DNA of 64,000 bases from the NCBI RefSeq assembly GCF_032917945.1, contig NZ_CP136624.1:6386001-6450000 (forward strand). Reading direction: 5' to 3'. Shown here one piece after another: positions 7,511-18,845 of the stretch; position 1 is the first letter of the stretch, and each line of letters begins with the position of its first letter. The position numbers and the translations under genes are program-made. This DNA is from Bradyrhizobium sp. sBnM-33 (GTDB taxonomy: Bacteria; Pseudomonadota; Alphaproteobacteria; Rhizobiales; Xanthobacteraceae). The notes below the pieces were generated by a model. That model ran no database searches, was not told where the DNA came from, and saw only the letters and a list, made by a program, of their open reading frames with translations.

Positions 7511-9166
7511 ATGACTGCTTTTCTCATCGCCAACATGGCGCCGATCATGTTCGCGTCACTGGTGATTATCCTGCTGCTGGGCTATCCGGCGGCATTTTCG
7601 CTCGGCGCGGTTGGGCTGATCTTCGCCTTTGTCGGCATCGAGCTTGGCGAGTTCCGCCCTGACTTCCTGCAAGCGCTGCCTGAGCGCGTCTATGGCGTGA
7701 TGAACAACGACACGCTGCTCGCCATTCCGTTCTTCACGTTCATGGGACTGGTGCTCGAACGGTCAGGCATGGCCGAGGATCTGCTCGACACTATCGGACA
7801 ATTGTTCGGCACGATCCGCGGCGGCCTCGCCTATGCTGTTATTTTCGTCGGCGCGTTGCTCGCGGCGACCACAGGCGTCGTTGCCGCTTCCGTCATTTCG
7901 ATGGGCCTTATTTCGCTGCCGATCATGTTGCGCTATGGCTACGACCGAAGGATGGCGACCGGCGTCATCGCCGCTTCCGGTACGCTGGCGCAGATCATTC
8001 CTCCCTCTCTCGTCCTGATCGTGATGGCTGACCAACTCGGCAAATCGGTCGGCGACATGTACGAGGGCGCGTTCATCCCGGGAATTGTGCTCGCTGGTCT
8101 GTATGCCGTTTACGCGTTCCTGGTAAGCATGATCTTTCCCAAGGCTGCTCCGGGTCTGCCAGTGGAGGCGGTCGGTTTCCGTGAGCCTGATGGCAGCCGC
8201 GGACTTTGGTCGCTCGGCGTCCTCTTCATAGTCAGTTGCGTTTTCGGCTGGTTCATGATGCGCCATTCGGAATCGCGCGGCGCCGACTACGTCGTGCTCA
8301 GCATGTTCTATGGCATCCTGTTCGCCTTCTTCGTGGCGGTGGCGAACTGGCTCATTCATAAGTTCACCGGCTTCCGTTTCCTGTCGGCGATGGCGCAGCA
8401 GACGACCTTCGTGATGGTGCCGCCGCTATTCCTGATCTTCCTGGTGCTCGGCACCATCTTCGTCGGCATTGCCACGCCGACGGAGGGCGGCGCGATGGGT
8501 GCAGCCGGCGCGCTCATTCTCGGTGCCGCCAAGCGCCGGCTGAGCTGGGATCTGATCCGGCAAGCGACGGAATCGACGGCCAAGCTGTCGGCCTTCGTGA
8601 TCTTTATCCTGATCGGCGCGCGCGTTTTCTCGCTGACGTTCTACGGCGTGAACGGCCACATCTGGGTCGAGCATCTCTTGACCTCCCTGCCCGGCGGCCA
8701 GATCGGCTTCCTTCTTTTCGTCAACGCCCTCGTCTTCATCCTGGCCTTCTTCCTCGATTTCTTCGAACTGGCCTTCATCATTATTCCGCTGCTCGGACCG
8801 GCGGCGGAAAAACTCGGCATCGACCTGATCTGGTTCGGCGTCATTCTCGGCGTCAACATGCAGACGTCGTTCATGCATCCGCCGTTCGGATTCGCGCTGT
8901 TCTATCTGCGCTCGGTGGCGCCAAAGGAATCCTATATCGATCGCGTCACCGGCAAGCGCATGGATCCCGTGACGACCGGCCAGATCTATTGGGGCGCGGT
9001 GCCGTTCGTGGTGATCCAGGTCATCATGGTGATACTGGTCATCATGTTCCCGGCGATGGTGATGCACTACAAAGGCGCAGCCTCCACGATCGATCCGAAT
9101 ACGATCAAGATCGAAGTGCCGCAGATCGAATTGCCGCCGCTCGATTTCGGGCAGCCCAAACAGTAG
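7511..9166 (+). CDS. dctM: TRAP transporter large membrane subunit (DctM type), second copy
   Basis: A 551-residue TRAP channel subunit, paralogous to the protein at 5058-6662 along its whole length. It shares NDTLLAIPFFTFMGLVLERSG, GTLAQIIPPSLVLIVMADQLG, ATPTEGGAMGA, an internal hydrophobic insertion, and the C-terminal IKIEVPQIELPPLDFGQPKQ. A GGGGGAC Shine-Dalgarno lies just before the ATG. A strong hairpin terminator follows at 9201-9232. The two large subunits probably pair with the two binding proteins encoded convergently to the right, but which pairs with which cannot be read from sequence. Confidence 0.93.
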   Translation: MTAFLIANMAPIMFASLVIILLLGYPAAFSLGAVGLIFAFVGIELGEFRPDFLQALPERVYGVMNNDTLLAIPFFTFMGLVLERSGMAEDLLDTIGQLFGTIRGGLAYAVIFVGALLAATTGVVAASVISMGLISLPIMLRYGYDRRMATGVIAASGTLAQIIPPSLVLIVMADQLGKSVGDMYEGAFIPGIVLAGLYAVYAFLVSMIFPKAAPGLPVEAVGFREPDGSRGLWSLGVLFIVSCVFGWFMMRHSESRGADYVVLSMFYGILFAFFVAVANWLIHKFTGFRFLSAMAQQTTFVMVPPLFLIFLVLGTIFVGIATPTEGGAMGAAGALILGAAKRRLSWDLIRQATESTAKLSAFVIFILIGARVFSLTFYGVNGHIWVEHLLTSLPGGQIGFLLFVNALVFILAFFLDFFELAFIIIPLLGPAAEKLGIDLIWFGVILGVNMQTSFMHPPFGFALFYLRSVAPKESYIDRVTGKRMDPVTTGQIYWGAVPFVVIQVIMVILVIMFPAMVMHYKGAASTIDPNTIKIEVPQIELPPLDFGQPKQ

Positions 9167-9200
9167 CGCCCCTGCTCAAATCATCCGCTTCCCACAAATA

Positions 9201-9232
9201 ATGAACCCCGGAGCTTTCGCTCCGGGGTTCAT
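9201..9232. terminator. Bidirectional intrinsic terminator between dctM and dctP
   Basis: A perfect 14-bp inverted repeat (ATGAACCCCGGAGC / GCTCCGGGGTTCAT) encloses a TTTC loop and is followed by GCTTGTTTTTT. It sits between convergent genes, so it probably stops transcription from both sides. Confidence 0.85.
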
Positions 9233-9258
9233 GCTTGTTTTTGGCAGGTTCGACGAAA

Positions 9259-10347
<1,089 letters not shown>

Positions 10348-10453
10348 ATTCCATCCCTTTTGGTTATACCGGTCAGCCTTCGTGTCGAGGCTTGGAACCA
10401 AGCATGGAGCATCCGGCCGCCAATTTCCATAAGTAATTGGATGGAAACAAAAA

Positions 10454-10483
10454 AAGCCCGACCTTCTTGCGAACGCCGGGCTT
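10454..10483 (-). terminator. Intrinsic terminator after second dctP
   Basis: Read on the minus strand, AAGCCCGG...CCGGGCTT-type arms (AAGCCCG at 10454-10460, CGGGCTT at 10477-10483) form a hairpin followed by TTTTTTTG. It lies just downstream of the gene at 10519-11607. Confidence 0.75.
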
Positions 10484-10518
10484 CCTTGTAGCAATTTGGG
10501 AAAGGTATCGGGCTCCGA

Positions 10519-11607
<1,089 letters not shown>

Positions 11608-11788
11608 TCAAGCTCTCCTTCGGGTCGTTTCCCAAATTTCCTCGAACGTTCCTCCGGCGGGGCGAATTCCACGTCATCCGGGGCGTTCTGGCGGGCGCGC
11701 TTTAACACGGAAGTTCGCGCTCGAAAACGCGACAAAGGCATGACTGCACTGATTAAACGAAAGTCTTATGGGCGCGGATAAAGGGACC

Positions 11789-12922
11789 TCAGGCCGCCGC
11801 AATGGCGCCCTGAAGCTGGTCGCGAACCCTGGTCCCAATGGCCCGGTAGATCGCGGCATGCGGGCCATCAGGCTCGCTCGCCACCACCGGATTACCTTCA
11901 TCCGAGGTGGTCCGGATTGACATGTGCAGCGGGATCTCGCCCAGGAATGAGACACCCAGCCGCTCCGCTTCATGCCGCGCGCCGCCATGGCCGAAAATGT
12001 CCGAGCGCGTGCCGCACTCGGGGCACTGGAAGTAGCTCATATTCTCGACGATGCCGAGCACCGGCACGTTGACCTTCTTGAACATCGCAAGCCCCCGCCG
12101 CGCGTCGATCAGTGAGAGATCCTGCGGCGTCGAGATGATCACCGCCCCCTTCAGCGGGACGTTCTGCGCGAGCGTCAGTTGCGCGTCCCCCGTACCGGGC
12201 GGCATGTCGACGACGAGAATATCAAGCGTGCCCCACGCCACGTCGCGCAGCATCTGGGTGATCGCCGACATCACCATCGGCCCGCGCCAGATCATCGCGG
12301 TGTCTTCTTCGACCAGGAAGCCGATCGACATGATCGAAAGCCCGAAACGCTTAACCGGAATCATCTTGCGGTCGTCGTTAAGCTGCGGCTTCTCGCGGAT
12401 GCCGGTCAGCCGCGGCACCGACGGGCCGTAAATGTCGGCATCGAGCAGCCCGACACGCAGGCCGAGGTCGCGCAGGCCAAGCGCCAAATTGAGCGCGGTG
12501 GTCGACTTGCCGACACCGCCCTTGCCCGACGCCACCGCGATGATGGCGGCAACGCCAGGAATCTCCGCCTGCTTCGACATCGGCGACGCCGCGCCCTGCG
12601 GCGGGCGGTGGGCGGAAGCGGGTTGCACGCCATGCGAATGCCGATGCGCCGCGGGCGCGGCTTGCGGAGCACCGGGCTTGCGTTCGGCCGTGAGCGCGAT
12701 CATCGCGGTGCTGACACCGGGGATCGCGCGCACCGCGGCTTCGGCCTGCGCGCGCACGCTTTCCCAGGCTCTAGCCTCGGTGGCGTCGACATTGATGGAG
12801 AAAAACACCTTGCCGTCGGTGACCGAGATCGCCGACAGCACGTTGGCATTGGTCAGCGGCACGCCGCGCGGCGAGGCCACCCGGCCGAGGGCATCGAGAA
12901 CCTGTTGCTGCGTTACGCTCAC
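11789..12922 (-). CDS. apbC: Fe-S cluster carrier ATPase ApbC/Mrp
   Basis: A P-loop NTPase of the Mrp/NBP35 family that carries and delivers iron-sulfur clusters in the cytoplasm. From a GTG start at 12922 (AGGAG eight bases before) it has 377 residues. An N-terminal MIP18-like domain (residues 1-85) is followed by a His/Ala/Pro-rich linker (HRHSHGVQPASAHRPP). The ATPase domain has a deviant Walker A (ASGKGGVGKSTTALNLA), VDMPPGTGDAQLTL, and the cluster-binding CPEC near residue 290. It stands alone. No frameshift or missing residue is seen. Confidence 0.94.
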   Translation of the reverse strand: MSVTQQQVLDALGRVASPRGVPLTNANVLSAISVTDGKVFFSINVDATEARAWESVRAQAEAAVRAIPGVSTAMIALTAERKPGAPQAAPAAHRHSHGVQPASAHRPPQGAASPMSKQAEIPGVAAIIAVASGKGGVGKSTTALNLALGLRDLGLRVGLLDADIYGPSVPRLTGIREKPQLNDDRKMIPVKRFGLSIMSIGFLVEEDTAMIWRGPMVMSAITQMLRDVAWGTLDILVVDMPPGTGDAQLTLAQNVPLKGAVIISTPQDLSLIDARRGLAMFKKVNVPVLGIVENMSYFQCPECGTRSDIFGHGGARHEAERLGVSFLGEIPLHMSIRTTSDEGNPVVASEPDGPHAAIYRAIGTRVRDQLQGAIAAA

Positions 12923-12980
12923 TCGCGCATCTCCTGAAGCCCTTGCGGTTCTGATCGAGAACCGGGCCCTACTCGCTTGT

Positions 12981-13058
12981 TTTGACGCGCATTCTTGACG
13001 CGAACCCGACCCGCTCCGGACCAAGTCCGGAAGCGGAGCCTCGTTCCAAGACGCTATG
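12981..13058. repeat. Dispersed intergenic repeat, copy B
   Basis: The second, more diverged copy of the sequence described at 836-891 (TTTGACGCG...TTGACGCGAACC...ACGCTATG). It contains an internal inverted repeat around CTCCGGACCAAGTCCGGAAG. Confidence 0.45.
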
Positions 13059-13098
13059 CCAGTCCGATGCGACCCATAGAGCGGTTCAGCGCAAAAGG

Positions 13099-13536
13099 CT
13101 ATCTCGCTCCTACGTCATCCGGCCGCTCCGCGGGGGCTGCAGCCGCCTGCTCCTTGGCCGCCTCGTAGTTCAGTTCAATCATGACGCCATTGGGATCATT
13201 GACGAAGATCTGCCAGAGGTCACCGCCCGGAACCTGTCGGGAGTCGTACGTCATGCCTTTCTGCTCCAGCCGCCGCTTCATGCCGTCAAAGCCGTAGCTG
13301 GCAAACGCCACATGATGGACAACGCCGGAATCCGGCTTTTGCGGCTCGTCGGTCTTGGAAATATCGACGAGGTGCACCACCGCCTTGCCCTCGCTGTACA
13401 TCCACGCCCCGGGAAATGCGAAGTTCGGCCGGGCGCCCTTTTCCAGGCCCAAAATGTCCTCATAGAACCGGACCGTATCGGCCAGGTTACGGGTCCGGAT
13501 GTTGAAATGGTCGAGCACGCCCACGCTGACGCCCAT
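13099..13536 (-). CDS. VOC family (glyoxalase/dioxygenase fold) protein
   Basis: A 145-residue single-domain VOC protein. LDHFNIRTRNLADTVRFYEDILG supplies the first metal-ligand His and the beta-alpha-beta motif. VHHVAFASYGFDGMKRRLEQKG and VNDPNGVMIELNY give the second half, including the metal-ligand Glu. Substrate is unknown: members include glyoxalase I, extradiol dioxygenases and resistance proteins. It has a good ribosome site (AAAGGGAGTGACATC) and is divergent from the dehydrogenase that follows. Confidence 0.85.
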   Translation of the reverse strand: MGVSVGVLDHFNIRTRNLADTVRFYEDILGLEKGARPNFAFPGAWMYSEGKAVVHLVDISKTDEPQKPDSGVVHHVAFASYGFDGMKRRLEQKGMTYDSRQVPGGDLWQIFVNDPNGVMIELNYEAAKEQAAAAPAERPDDVGAR

Positions 13537-13708
13537 GCGATGTCACTCCCTTTTTGTGAGGTTCTTGAGGAACCTATCCTAGCACGAATCCGGCCCCGCC
13601 CACCAACGAAGGCGTTGCCCTCCCGTGCGCAGCGGTTATGGTGCGGCTCCTCCAAAAACACCGTCCGGCCGGCCCAACGTCGCCGGGGAAAACTCCAAGG
13701 TAACTCAC

Positions 13709-14581
13709 ATGGCTAAAGTCGCTTTTCTCGGTCTCGGCGTAATGGGCTTCCCCATGGCAGGACATCTGGTGAAAAAAGGCGGCCACGAGGTGACCGTGTA
13801 CAACCGGACCGGAGCCAAGGCGAAGGAGTGGGCGGACAAGTTCGGCGGGCGCACCGCGCCGACGCCGAAGGCCGCGGCGGAAGGTCAGGATTTCGTGATG
13901 TGCTGCGTCGGCAACGACAATGACCTGCGCGCGGTCACGATCGGCGCTGACGGCGCCTTCGCCGGCATGAAAAAGGGCGCGGTATTCGTCGACCACACCA
14001 CCGCCTCCGCCGAAGTCGCCCGCGAGCTCGATGCTGCCGCCGTCAAGGCCGGCTTCAAGTTCATCGACGCGCCGGTGTCCGGTGGCCAGGCGGGTGCAGA
14101 AAACGGCGTGCTGACGGTGATGTGCGGCGGCAAGGAAGACGCCTATGCCGCTGCCGAGCCGATCATTTCCGGCGCTTACGCAAGAATGTGCAAACTTCTC
14201 GGGCCCGCCGGCGCCGGGCAGCTCACCAAAATGGTCAACCAGATCTGTATCGCAGGTCTCGTCCAGGGACTGTCCGAGGGCATTCATTTCGCCAAAAAGT
14301 CCGGGCTCGACGTTGCGGCCGTGATCGAAACCATCTCCAAGGGCGCAGCGCAGTCCTGGCAAATGGAGAACCGCTACAAGACCATGAATGACGGCAAGTT
14401 CGACTTCGGCTTTGCCGTCGAATGGATGCGCAAGGACCTCTCGATCTGCATCAGCGAGGCCCGCCGCAACGGCGCCAACCTGCCGGTGACCGCCCTCGTC
14501 GATCAGTTCTACGCCGAGGTCGAGAAGATGGGCGGCAAGCGCTGGGATACGTCGAGCCTTTTGGCCCGGCTGGAGCGGTGA
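13709..14581 (+). CDS. NAD(P)-dependent beta-hydroxyacid dehydrogenase (3-hydroxyisobutyrate dehydrogenase family)
   Basis: A 290-residue 6-phosphogluconate-dehydrogenase-like enzyme that oxidises a beta-hydroxyacid or reduces the matching semialdehyde. The Rossmann site is VAFLGLGVMGFPMAGHL at residues 4-20. The substrate loop is FIDAPVSGGQAGAENG, and the catalytic Lys is in GAGQLTKMVNQI. The start at 13709 begins MAKVAFLGLG. A longer frame from 13625 has no family-like residues. A hairpin terminator follows. The exact substrate (3-hydroxyisobutyrate, tartronate semialdehyde or succinic semialdehyde) cannot be told from the motifs. Confidence 0.88.
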   Translation: MAKVAFLGLGVMGFPMAGHLVKKGGHEVTVYNRTGAKAKEWADKFGGRTAPTPKAAAEGQDFVMCCVGNDNDLRAVTIGADGAFAGMKKGAVFVDHTTASAEVARELDAAAVKAGFKFIDAPVSGGQAGAENGVLTVMCGGKEDAYAAAEPIISGAYARMCKLLGPAGAGQLTKMVNQICIAGLVQGLSEGIHFAKKSGLDVAAVIETISKGAAQSWQMENRYKTMNDGKFDFGFAVEWMRKDLSICISEARRNGANLPVTALVDQFYAEVEKMGGKRWDTSSLLARLER

Positions 14582-14614
14582 GTTAAAGAAACAGGTTAAG
14601 GCAACGAGCAAAGC

Positions 14615-14643
14615 CCCCGCTTCTTATCCAATTAGAAGCGGGG
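14615..14643 (+). terminator. Hairpin terminator after hydroxyacid dehydrogenase
   Basis: A perfect 10-bp stem (CCCCGCTTCT / AGAAGCGGGG) with a 9-base loop lies 34 bases after the stop codon. There is no long T run, so it may rely on Rho or act as an mRNA 3' end. Confidence 0.65.
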
Positions 14644-14783
14644 TTCCGTCTGCCCGACAGGTTAATTTTAACTTCCTGCTAACGAGAATTTTTAGCTCTT
14701 TAAGTCATCGCTTAATGATTTAGCGGCACAGATAGACAATGCAAAAGCCCGCGCGGTTCGCGGGCAGGATTTTGTGTTGTTCA

Positions 14784-16388
14784 ATGAGTAGTCCCGCAGA
14801 GAAGCCCGAGGTTGTCCAGCTTCCGGCAGAAGCGCCGGTCGCACCAGCGGTCAATACCCGGCGCGTGGCGGCGCAGCGGGTGCGCGAGGCGCGGGATCGG
14901 CTAACGTCGACCAGCGGAACCCGTCCCGCCTTCGATACTGAATTGCTCCGACAATACGCGCAGACCCGGGTATCGGCTTCCTTCGTCGTCATGCTGCTGG
15001 TGGTTGCGACCGGCGTGCTGTTCGGCCTCTGGAAGTATGCCGTGCCGGCCGCGGTCTGGACCGTCGGCATGCTCTGCATCCATGCCGCCATCATTCGCAA
15101 CTGCAAGCGCTTCCTCGGCGAGCAGCCCACGCTCGCCGCCACGCGCCGATGGCAGACGCGCTTCGTGCTGCTCGACCTGCTCTACGGCCTGTGCTGGACG
15201 GCAATCCTGCTCCACCCGGCCGGCCTCGACGTCGTCTCGAACACGATGATGATGTTCCTGATGCTCCTGGTGATCGCGGTGTCGAGCATGCTGGCAGCGA
15301 CGCTGCCGATTGCGGCGGTGGCGGCAACCGCGCCGGTGACGGCGGCAATCGCGCTCAACTTCGTGATGGGCGGAACGTTCGACAATTACGCGCTCGCGCT
15401 GCTGGCGGTCGCCGCCGAAAGCTATTTTGCGCTGCTCGCGCACCAGCTCCATTCAACCACGCTGGCGACGCTGGAAGCGCGCGCCGAAAAGGACGCGCTG
15501 ATCGGCGAGCTCGAACAGGCAAAGGCGATCTCGGACGAAGCGCGGCACCGCGCCGAATCCGCCAACGTCGCCAAGTCGCGCTTTCTGGCGCAGATGAGCC
15601 ACGAGCTGCGCACGCCGCTGAACGCGATCCTCGGCTTCTCCGAGGTGATGAAGAGCGAGATTTTCGGCGCGCATACCGTGCCGGTCTACAAGGAATATTC
15701 CGCCGACATCCACAATTCGGGCGTCCATCTGCTCAATCTGATCAACGAGATTCTCGATCTGTCGCGGATTGAGGCCGGCCGCTACGAACTCAACGAGGAA
15801 GCGGTGTCGCTCGTGCATGTCGTCGCCGACTGCCACCATCTGTTGAAGCTGCGCGCGACCAGCCGCGGCATCACCATTCATGAGGTGTTCGAGCACGGAA
15901 TGCCCAGGATCTGGGGCGACGAGCGCGCGACGCGCCAGGTCGTGCTCAACCTGTTGTCCAACTCGATCAAGTTCACTCCGCCGGGCGGCGATATCTGGCT
16001 CAAGGTCGGCTGGACCGCGTCCGGCGGACAGTATCTGAGCGTCAAGGACACCGGCTCCGGCATTGCCGAGGATGAAATCCCGATCGTGCTGGCGTCGTTC
16101 GGTCAGGGCTCCAACTCGATCAAGTCGGCCGAACAGGGCGCGGGCCTGGGCTTGCCGATCGCCAAGAGCCTGATCGACATGCATGGCGGCACCTTCACGC
16201 TAAAATCGAAATTGCGCATCGGCACCGAAGTCATCGTCACCTTCCCGCCGGAGCGCGTGATGAGCGCGCTGGCGCCGATGGCCGAGGAGGCCCCGCCCCT
16301 GCAGCCCGATCCCGCAGTCACGGCAGCCGTCGAGGACAAGCGGCGGGTGCGTCACAAACCGATCATGAGTGCCGGCACGGGGTTGTAG
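14784..16388 (+). CDS. Membrane sensor histidine kinase, PleC/DivJ-like
   Basis: A 534-residue two-component sensor kinase. Five or six hydrophobic segments lie between about residues 60 and 215 (SFVVMLLVVATGVLFGLW onward), with little periplasmic sequence, then a short coiled linker (ARAEKDALIGELEQAK). The H-box is AQMSHELRTPLNAILGFSEVMKSE, the N-box VVLNLLSNSIKFTPPGG, G1 VKDTGSGIAEDEI and G2 GAGLGLPIAKSLIDMHGG. The H-box form FSEVMKSEIFG is that of the PleC/DivJ/PdhS group acting on DivK-type regulators; this link is inferred. There is no response regulator next to it, so it is an orphan kinase. The start at 14784 is chosen because the 15 upstream residues are not family-like. Confidence 0.88.
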   Translation: MSSPAEKPEVVQLPAEAPVAPAVNTRRVAAQRVREARDRLTSTSGTRPAFDTELLRQYAQTRVSASFVVMLLVVATGVLFGLWKYAVPAAVWTVGMLCIHAAIIRNCKRFLGEQPTLAATRRWQTRFVLLDLLYGLCWTAILLHPAGLDVVSNTMMMFLMLLVIAVSSMLAATLPIAAVAATAPVTAAIALNFVMGGTFDNYALALLAVAAESYFALLAHQLHSTTLATLEARAEKDALIGELEQAKAISDEARHRAESANVAKSRFLAQMSHELRTPLNAILGFSEVMKSEIFGAHTVPVYKEYSADIHNSGVHLLNLINEILDLSRIEAGRYELNEEAVSLVHVVADCHHLLKLRATSRGITIHEVFEHGMPRIWGDERATRQVVLNLLSNSIKFTPPGGDIWLKVGWTASGGQYLSVKDTGSGIAEDEIPIVLASFGQGSNSIKSAEQGAGLGLPIAKSLIDMHGGTFTLKSKLRIGTEVIVTFPPERVMSALAPMAEEAPPLQPDPAVTAAVEDKRRVRHKPIMSAGTGL

Positions 16389-16434
16389 CCGCAAGCGCTT
16401 GCGCAAAGGACACAAAGCACCTCACTATCAAGGA

Positions 16435-16638
16435 ATGAGTAAAGAAACGCCGTGTATCGCAGTCTGTATGATCGATCCCAAAACCAAACTCTGCTTCGGC
16501 TGCGGACGAACGTTGCCGGAGATCGCGCGCTGGCATCGCATGAAAACGGCGGAACGATTGGCTGTCATGGAAGGGCTTGCGGCGCGCATGGTGGATGCGG
16601 GTCTGGTTCCGATGCCGCCGCGCATCGAACGCGGCTGA
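16435..16638 (+). CDS. DUF1289 protein
   Basis: A 67-residue protein with the DUF1289 cysteine pattern CIAVCMIDPKTKLCFGCGRT followed by EIARWHRM. The four cysteines suggest metal binding. AAGGA lies just before the ATG. It is 28 bases upstream of the aspartic protease and probably cotranscribed with it. The function of the family is not established. Confidence 0.85.
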   Translation: MSKETPCIAVCMIDPKTKLCFGCGRTLPEIARWHRMKTAERLAVMEGLAARMVDAGLVPMPPRIERG

Positions 16639-16666
16639 TCATCGGAGGAAACGGCGGAGGCACCAA

Positions 16667-17224
16667 GTGATCCGCATTATGCTCGTTCTGGCGATGCTCG
16701 CCGCCACCGCCGGCGCCGTCGTCGCCTATGGCGATCCGGGCCAGATCGCGCGCGCCGGCGACTCGGTATCAAAGATGCTGCGGCAACGCAGCCTGGAGCC
16801 GGCACCTGCCGTGGAGATCGCACGCGGCAAGGCCGGCGAATTCGCGCTGCACGCCAAGATCAACGGCGTCAAGGCGCCGATGGTGATCGACACCGGCGCG
16901 ACGTCCGTGGTGCTGACCTGGGAGACGGCGAAGGCGATCGGCCTGCCGATCGAGATGCTGGAATACAATGTCGATGTCGAAACCGCCGGCGGCCACACCA
17001 AGGCGGCGCGGCTAACGCTCGATCGTCTCGCAGTCGGTGCGCTCGTCGAGAAATCGGTCCCCGCGCTGGTGGTGCCGCGCGGGCTGATGAAGACCAACCT
17101 GCTCGGCATGAGCTTTCTGGACCGGCTGGAAAGCTGGGGCGTGCAGGCCGACAAGCTGAAGCTGCACGGCTATCCCGAGGTGGCGGCGTCCAACCGCAAA
17201 CGCACCCGGTCGGCAGCGAATTAG
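16667..17224 (+). CDS. Retropepsin-like aspartic protease, membrane-anchored (TIGR02281 type)
   Basis: A 185-residue clan AA aspartic protease beginning with GTG (GCGGAGG seven bases before). The N-terminus (VIRIMLVLAMLAATAGAVVAY) is a single membrane anchor or signal. The catalytic motif is MVIDTGATSVVLT near residue 75, and the flap-like part includes DVETAGGHTKAARLTLD. The C-terminus LLGMSFLDRLESWGVQADKL matches the family. The single DTG means it must dimerise to be active, as in retropepsins. The substrate is unknown. Confidence 0.85.
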   Translation: MIRIMLVLAMLAATAGAVVAYGDPGQIARAGDSVSKMLRQRSLEPAPAVEIARGKAGEFALHAKINGVKAPMVIDTGATSVVLTWETAKAIGLPIEMLEYNVDVETAGGHTKAARLTLDRLAVGALVEKSVPALVVPRGLMKTNLLGMSFLDRLESWGVQADKLKLHGYPEVAASNRKRTRSAAN

Positions 17225-17300
17225 TGCGCGGACTCATAGATTGATCAGGTCCGCTTAGCATCTAGTAGCGCCGGAGCGAGTCTGCCATATGCGTGAACGT

Positions 17301-17750
17301 TCATGTTATCCGAAATGTCGATCGGTCTTCTGCGTTGTTGATAACGACGGTGCAGCCGTTGTCGAAGGAAAACATGACGTCAGCGCCGGAGGGAGGGAGG
17401 CTGTCCATCCGGTAGTATTCGAGGCGACGGCCAATCACGCCTGCCATTTCGCCAACGTTCACGTGAGGATATTGCCAACCCAGTTCCTCAATCGCCCAAG
17501 GCTTGGGACTTTCAATTGATTGGCGCCAAATCATCACGCCACAATCCAAGACGAGTCTATACCAAACGCCTTCAAAACACAGATGAACAACATTGGCATT
17601 CGCCAGAAGCTCTCCGTTGCCAACGAACGCCTCACAAATCAATGCGTCGCATAGCAGTCCGGCCAATTTGGGTGGGTGACCAATAATCTCCATTACGGCC
17701 CTGTCTTTACCTGCGGCACGCGCCGCCGAGATATCGTTGTAAGCTTGCAA
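17301..17750 (-). CDS. Hypothetical protein
   Basis: A 149-residue frame with TTG as its first possible start and no clear ribosome site; Met20 (MEIIGHPPKLAGLL, from 17693) is an alternative. It has no signal or membrane segment and is rich in aromatic residues (GVWYRLVLDCGVMIWRQ, LGWQYPHV). I do not recognise the family. It marks the beginning of a variable patch with the leucine-rich-repeat gene and IS110. Confidence 0.5.
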   Translation of the reverse strand: MQAYNDISAARAAGKDRAVMEIIGHPPKLAGLLCDALICEAFVGNGELLANANVVHLCFEGVWYRLVLDCGVMIWRQSIESPKPWAIEELGWQYPHVNVGEMAGVIGRRLEYYRMDSLPPSGADVMFSFDNGCTVVINNAEDRSTFRIT

Positions 17751-17900
17751 AAAATACTCAAGCGTCTGCGTAGGGTCCAGCCCTCTCCTGCTGCGCGCCC
17801 GCTCTCATCCCGAAAGCGGACGCTTCCGCGCCTGGCTGGAACATTGGCTTCGGACCAGAAGCGGCCTTGGTCTCCGCGTGAATAGAGGCATGATCTGGCT

Positions 17901-18563
17901 GTGAGGACCGCGTCGGACTTGCACTTATCCTTGTGGAAACAGGCGCTCGGCGTCGTGCCGGATCACGTCTGGGATCGGACAAACCTGCAATCGCTCGTGC
18001 TGGCCGACAATGGACTGGTGGAGCTCTCAGACAGGGTCGGCGAGCTACGCGCCCTGAGGACGCTGGACCTGGGCCACAACCGGTTGCGGCAGATTCCGGC
18101 TGCGCTAGGCGAACTCATCGGCCTGAGCGACTTCCTTTACTTGCACGACAACGCGCTGAAGGAGCTTCCGCCGTCTTTGGGGCGTCTTACTCGGTTGCGC
18201 TACCTTAACATCAGCGAAAACGAGTTCGAGAGCCTGCCCAACGCGGTTACCGAGATGTCCGGACTTCTCGAACTTCGCGTGACCGACAATCGCCTGACCA
18301 CTCTGCCTGCGACCATTTCCAAACTGACACGGCTGCGTGAGCTACATCTCAGGAACAACAGCTTGACCCATTTGCCGGAAGAGATCGGTGCAATGGCGGA
18401 GCTGCGACAGATCGATTTGAGAGGGAACCCCGTCGCCACCTTGCCGGAAGCGCTGCTCAAGCTTCCACGTCTCGAAAAGCTTGATCTGCGCTGGGTGACG
18501 ACGATTTCACGTCCGAGTTGGTTCGCTGAGCTCGAAGAACGAGGTTGCGCGATTTACCTGTAG
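17901..18563 (+). CDS. Leucine-rich-repeat protein
   Basis: A 220-residue protein made almost wholly of about seven leucine-rich repeats of 23 residues with the pattern L..L.L..N.L..LP..I..L, for example LRALRTLDLGHNRLRQIP and LTRLRELHLRNNSLTHLPEE. It starts with GTG (MRTASDLHLSLWKQALG) and has no signal peptide, so it is probably cytoplasmic and acts in protein-protein binding. Plant-type or PIRL-like repeats of this kind also occur in secreted effectors, but no secretion signal is visible. The neighbouring IS110 suggests acquired DNA. Confidence 0.8.
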   Translation: MRTASDLHLSLWKQALGVVPDHVWDRTNLQSLVLADNGLVELSDRVGELRALRTLDLGHNRLRQIPAALGELIGLSDFLYLHDNALKELPPSLGRLTRLRYLNISENEFESLPNAVTEMSGLLELRVTDNRLTTLPATISKLTRLRELHLRNNSLTHLPEEIGAMAELRQIDLRGNPVATLPEALLKLPRLEKLDLRWVTTISRPSWFAELEERGCAIYL

Positions 18564-18845
18564 CGGTTGCGTTCGCAACGTCGGCAGTGGGTCATGTGTG
18601 GACGACGCCCGCGTTGCAAGAAGAATCTGACGTTCGGCTTGCGGTCGGGTACAAGTCATGTGTCCGGCCTGTTTGCGCGGCACCATGACCGCTGGCCCTG
18701 ATGTAGTCCGCGGATCGGGTCCCAATCATTCGCACGGGCTTTGCCGCCCATGACCCAGAAGCGGGTTGTCCCAATCGACGGCTCGACCGTTTCGCATCAC
18801 GCCATCATCACCCTCGCAATTCGGTTGTCTTGCTCCGCCGTCGCC

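Noticed and set aside
14660..14716. TTAA repeats before the histidine kinase resembling a CtrA site
   Set aside because: The spacing between TTAA boxes is 8 (or 2) bases, not the 7 expected, so the match is by chance or weak.
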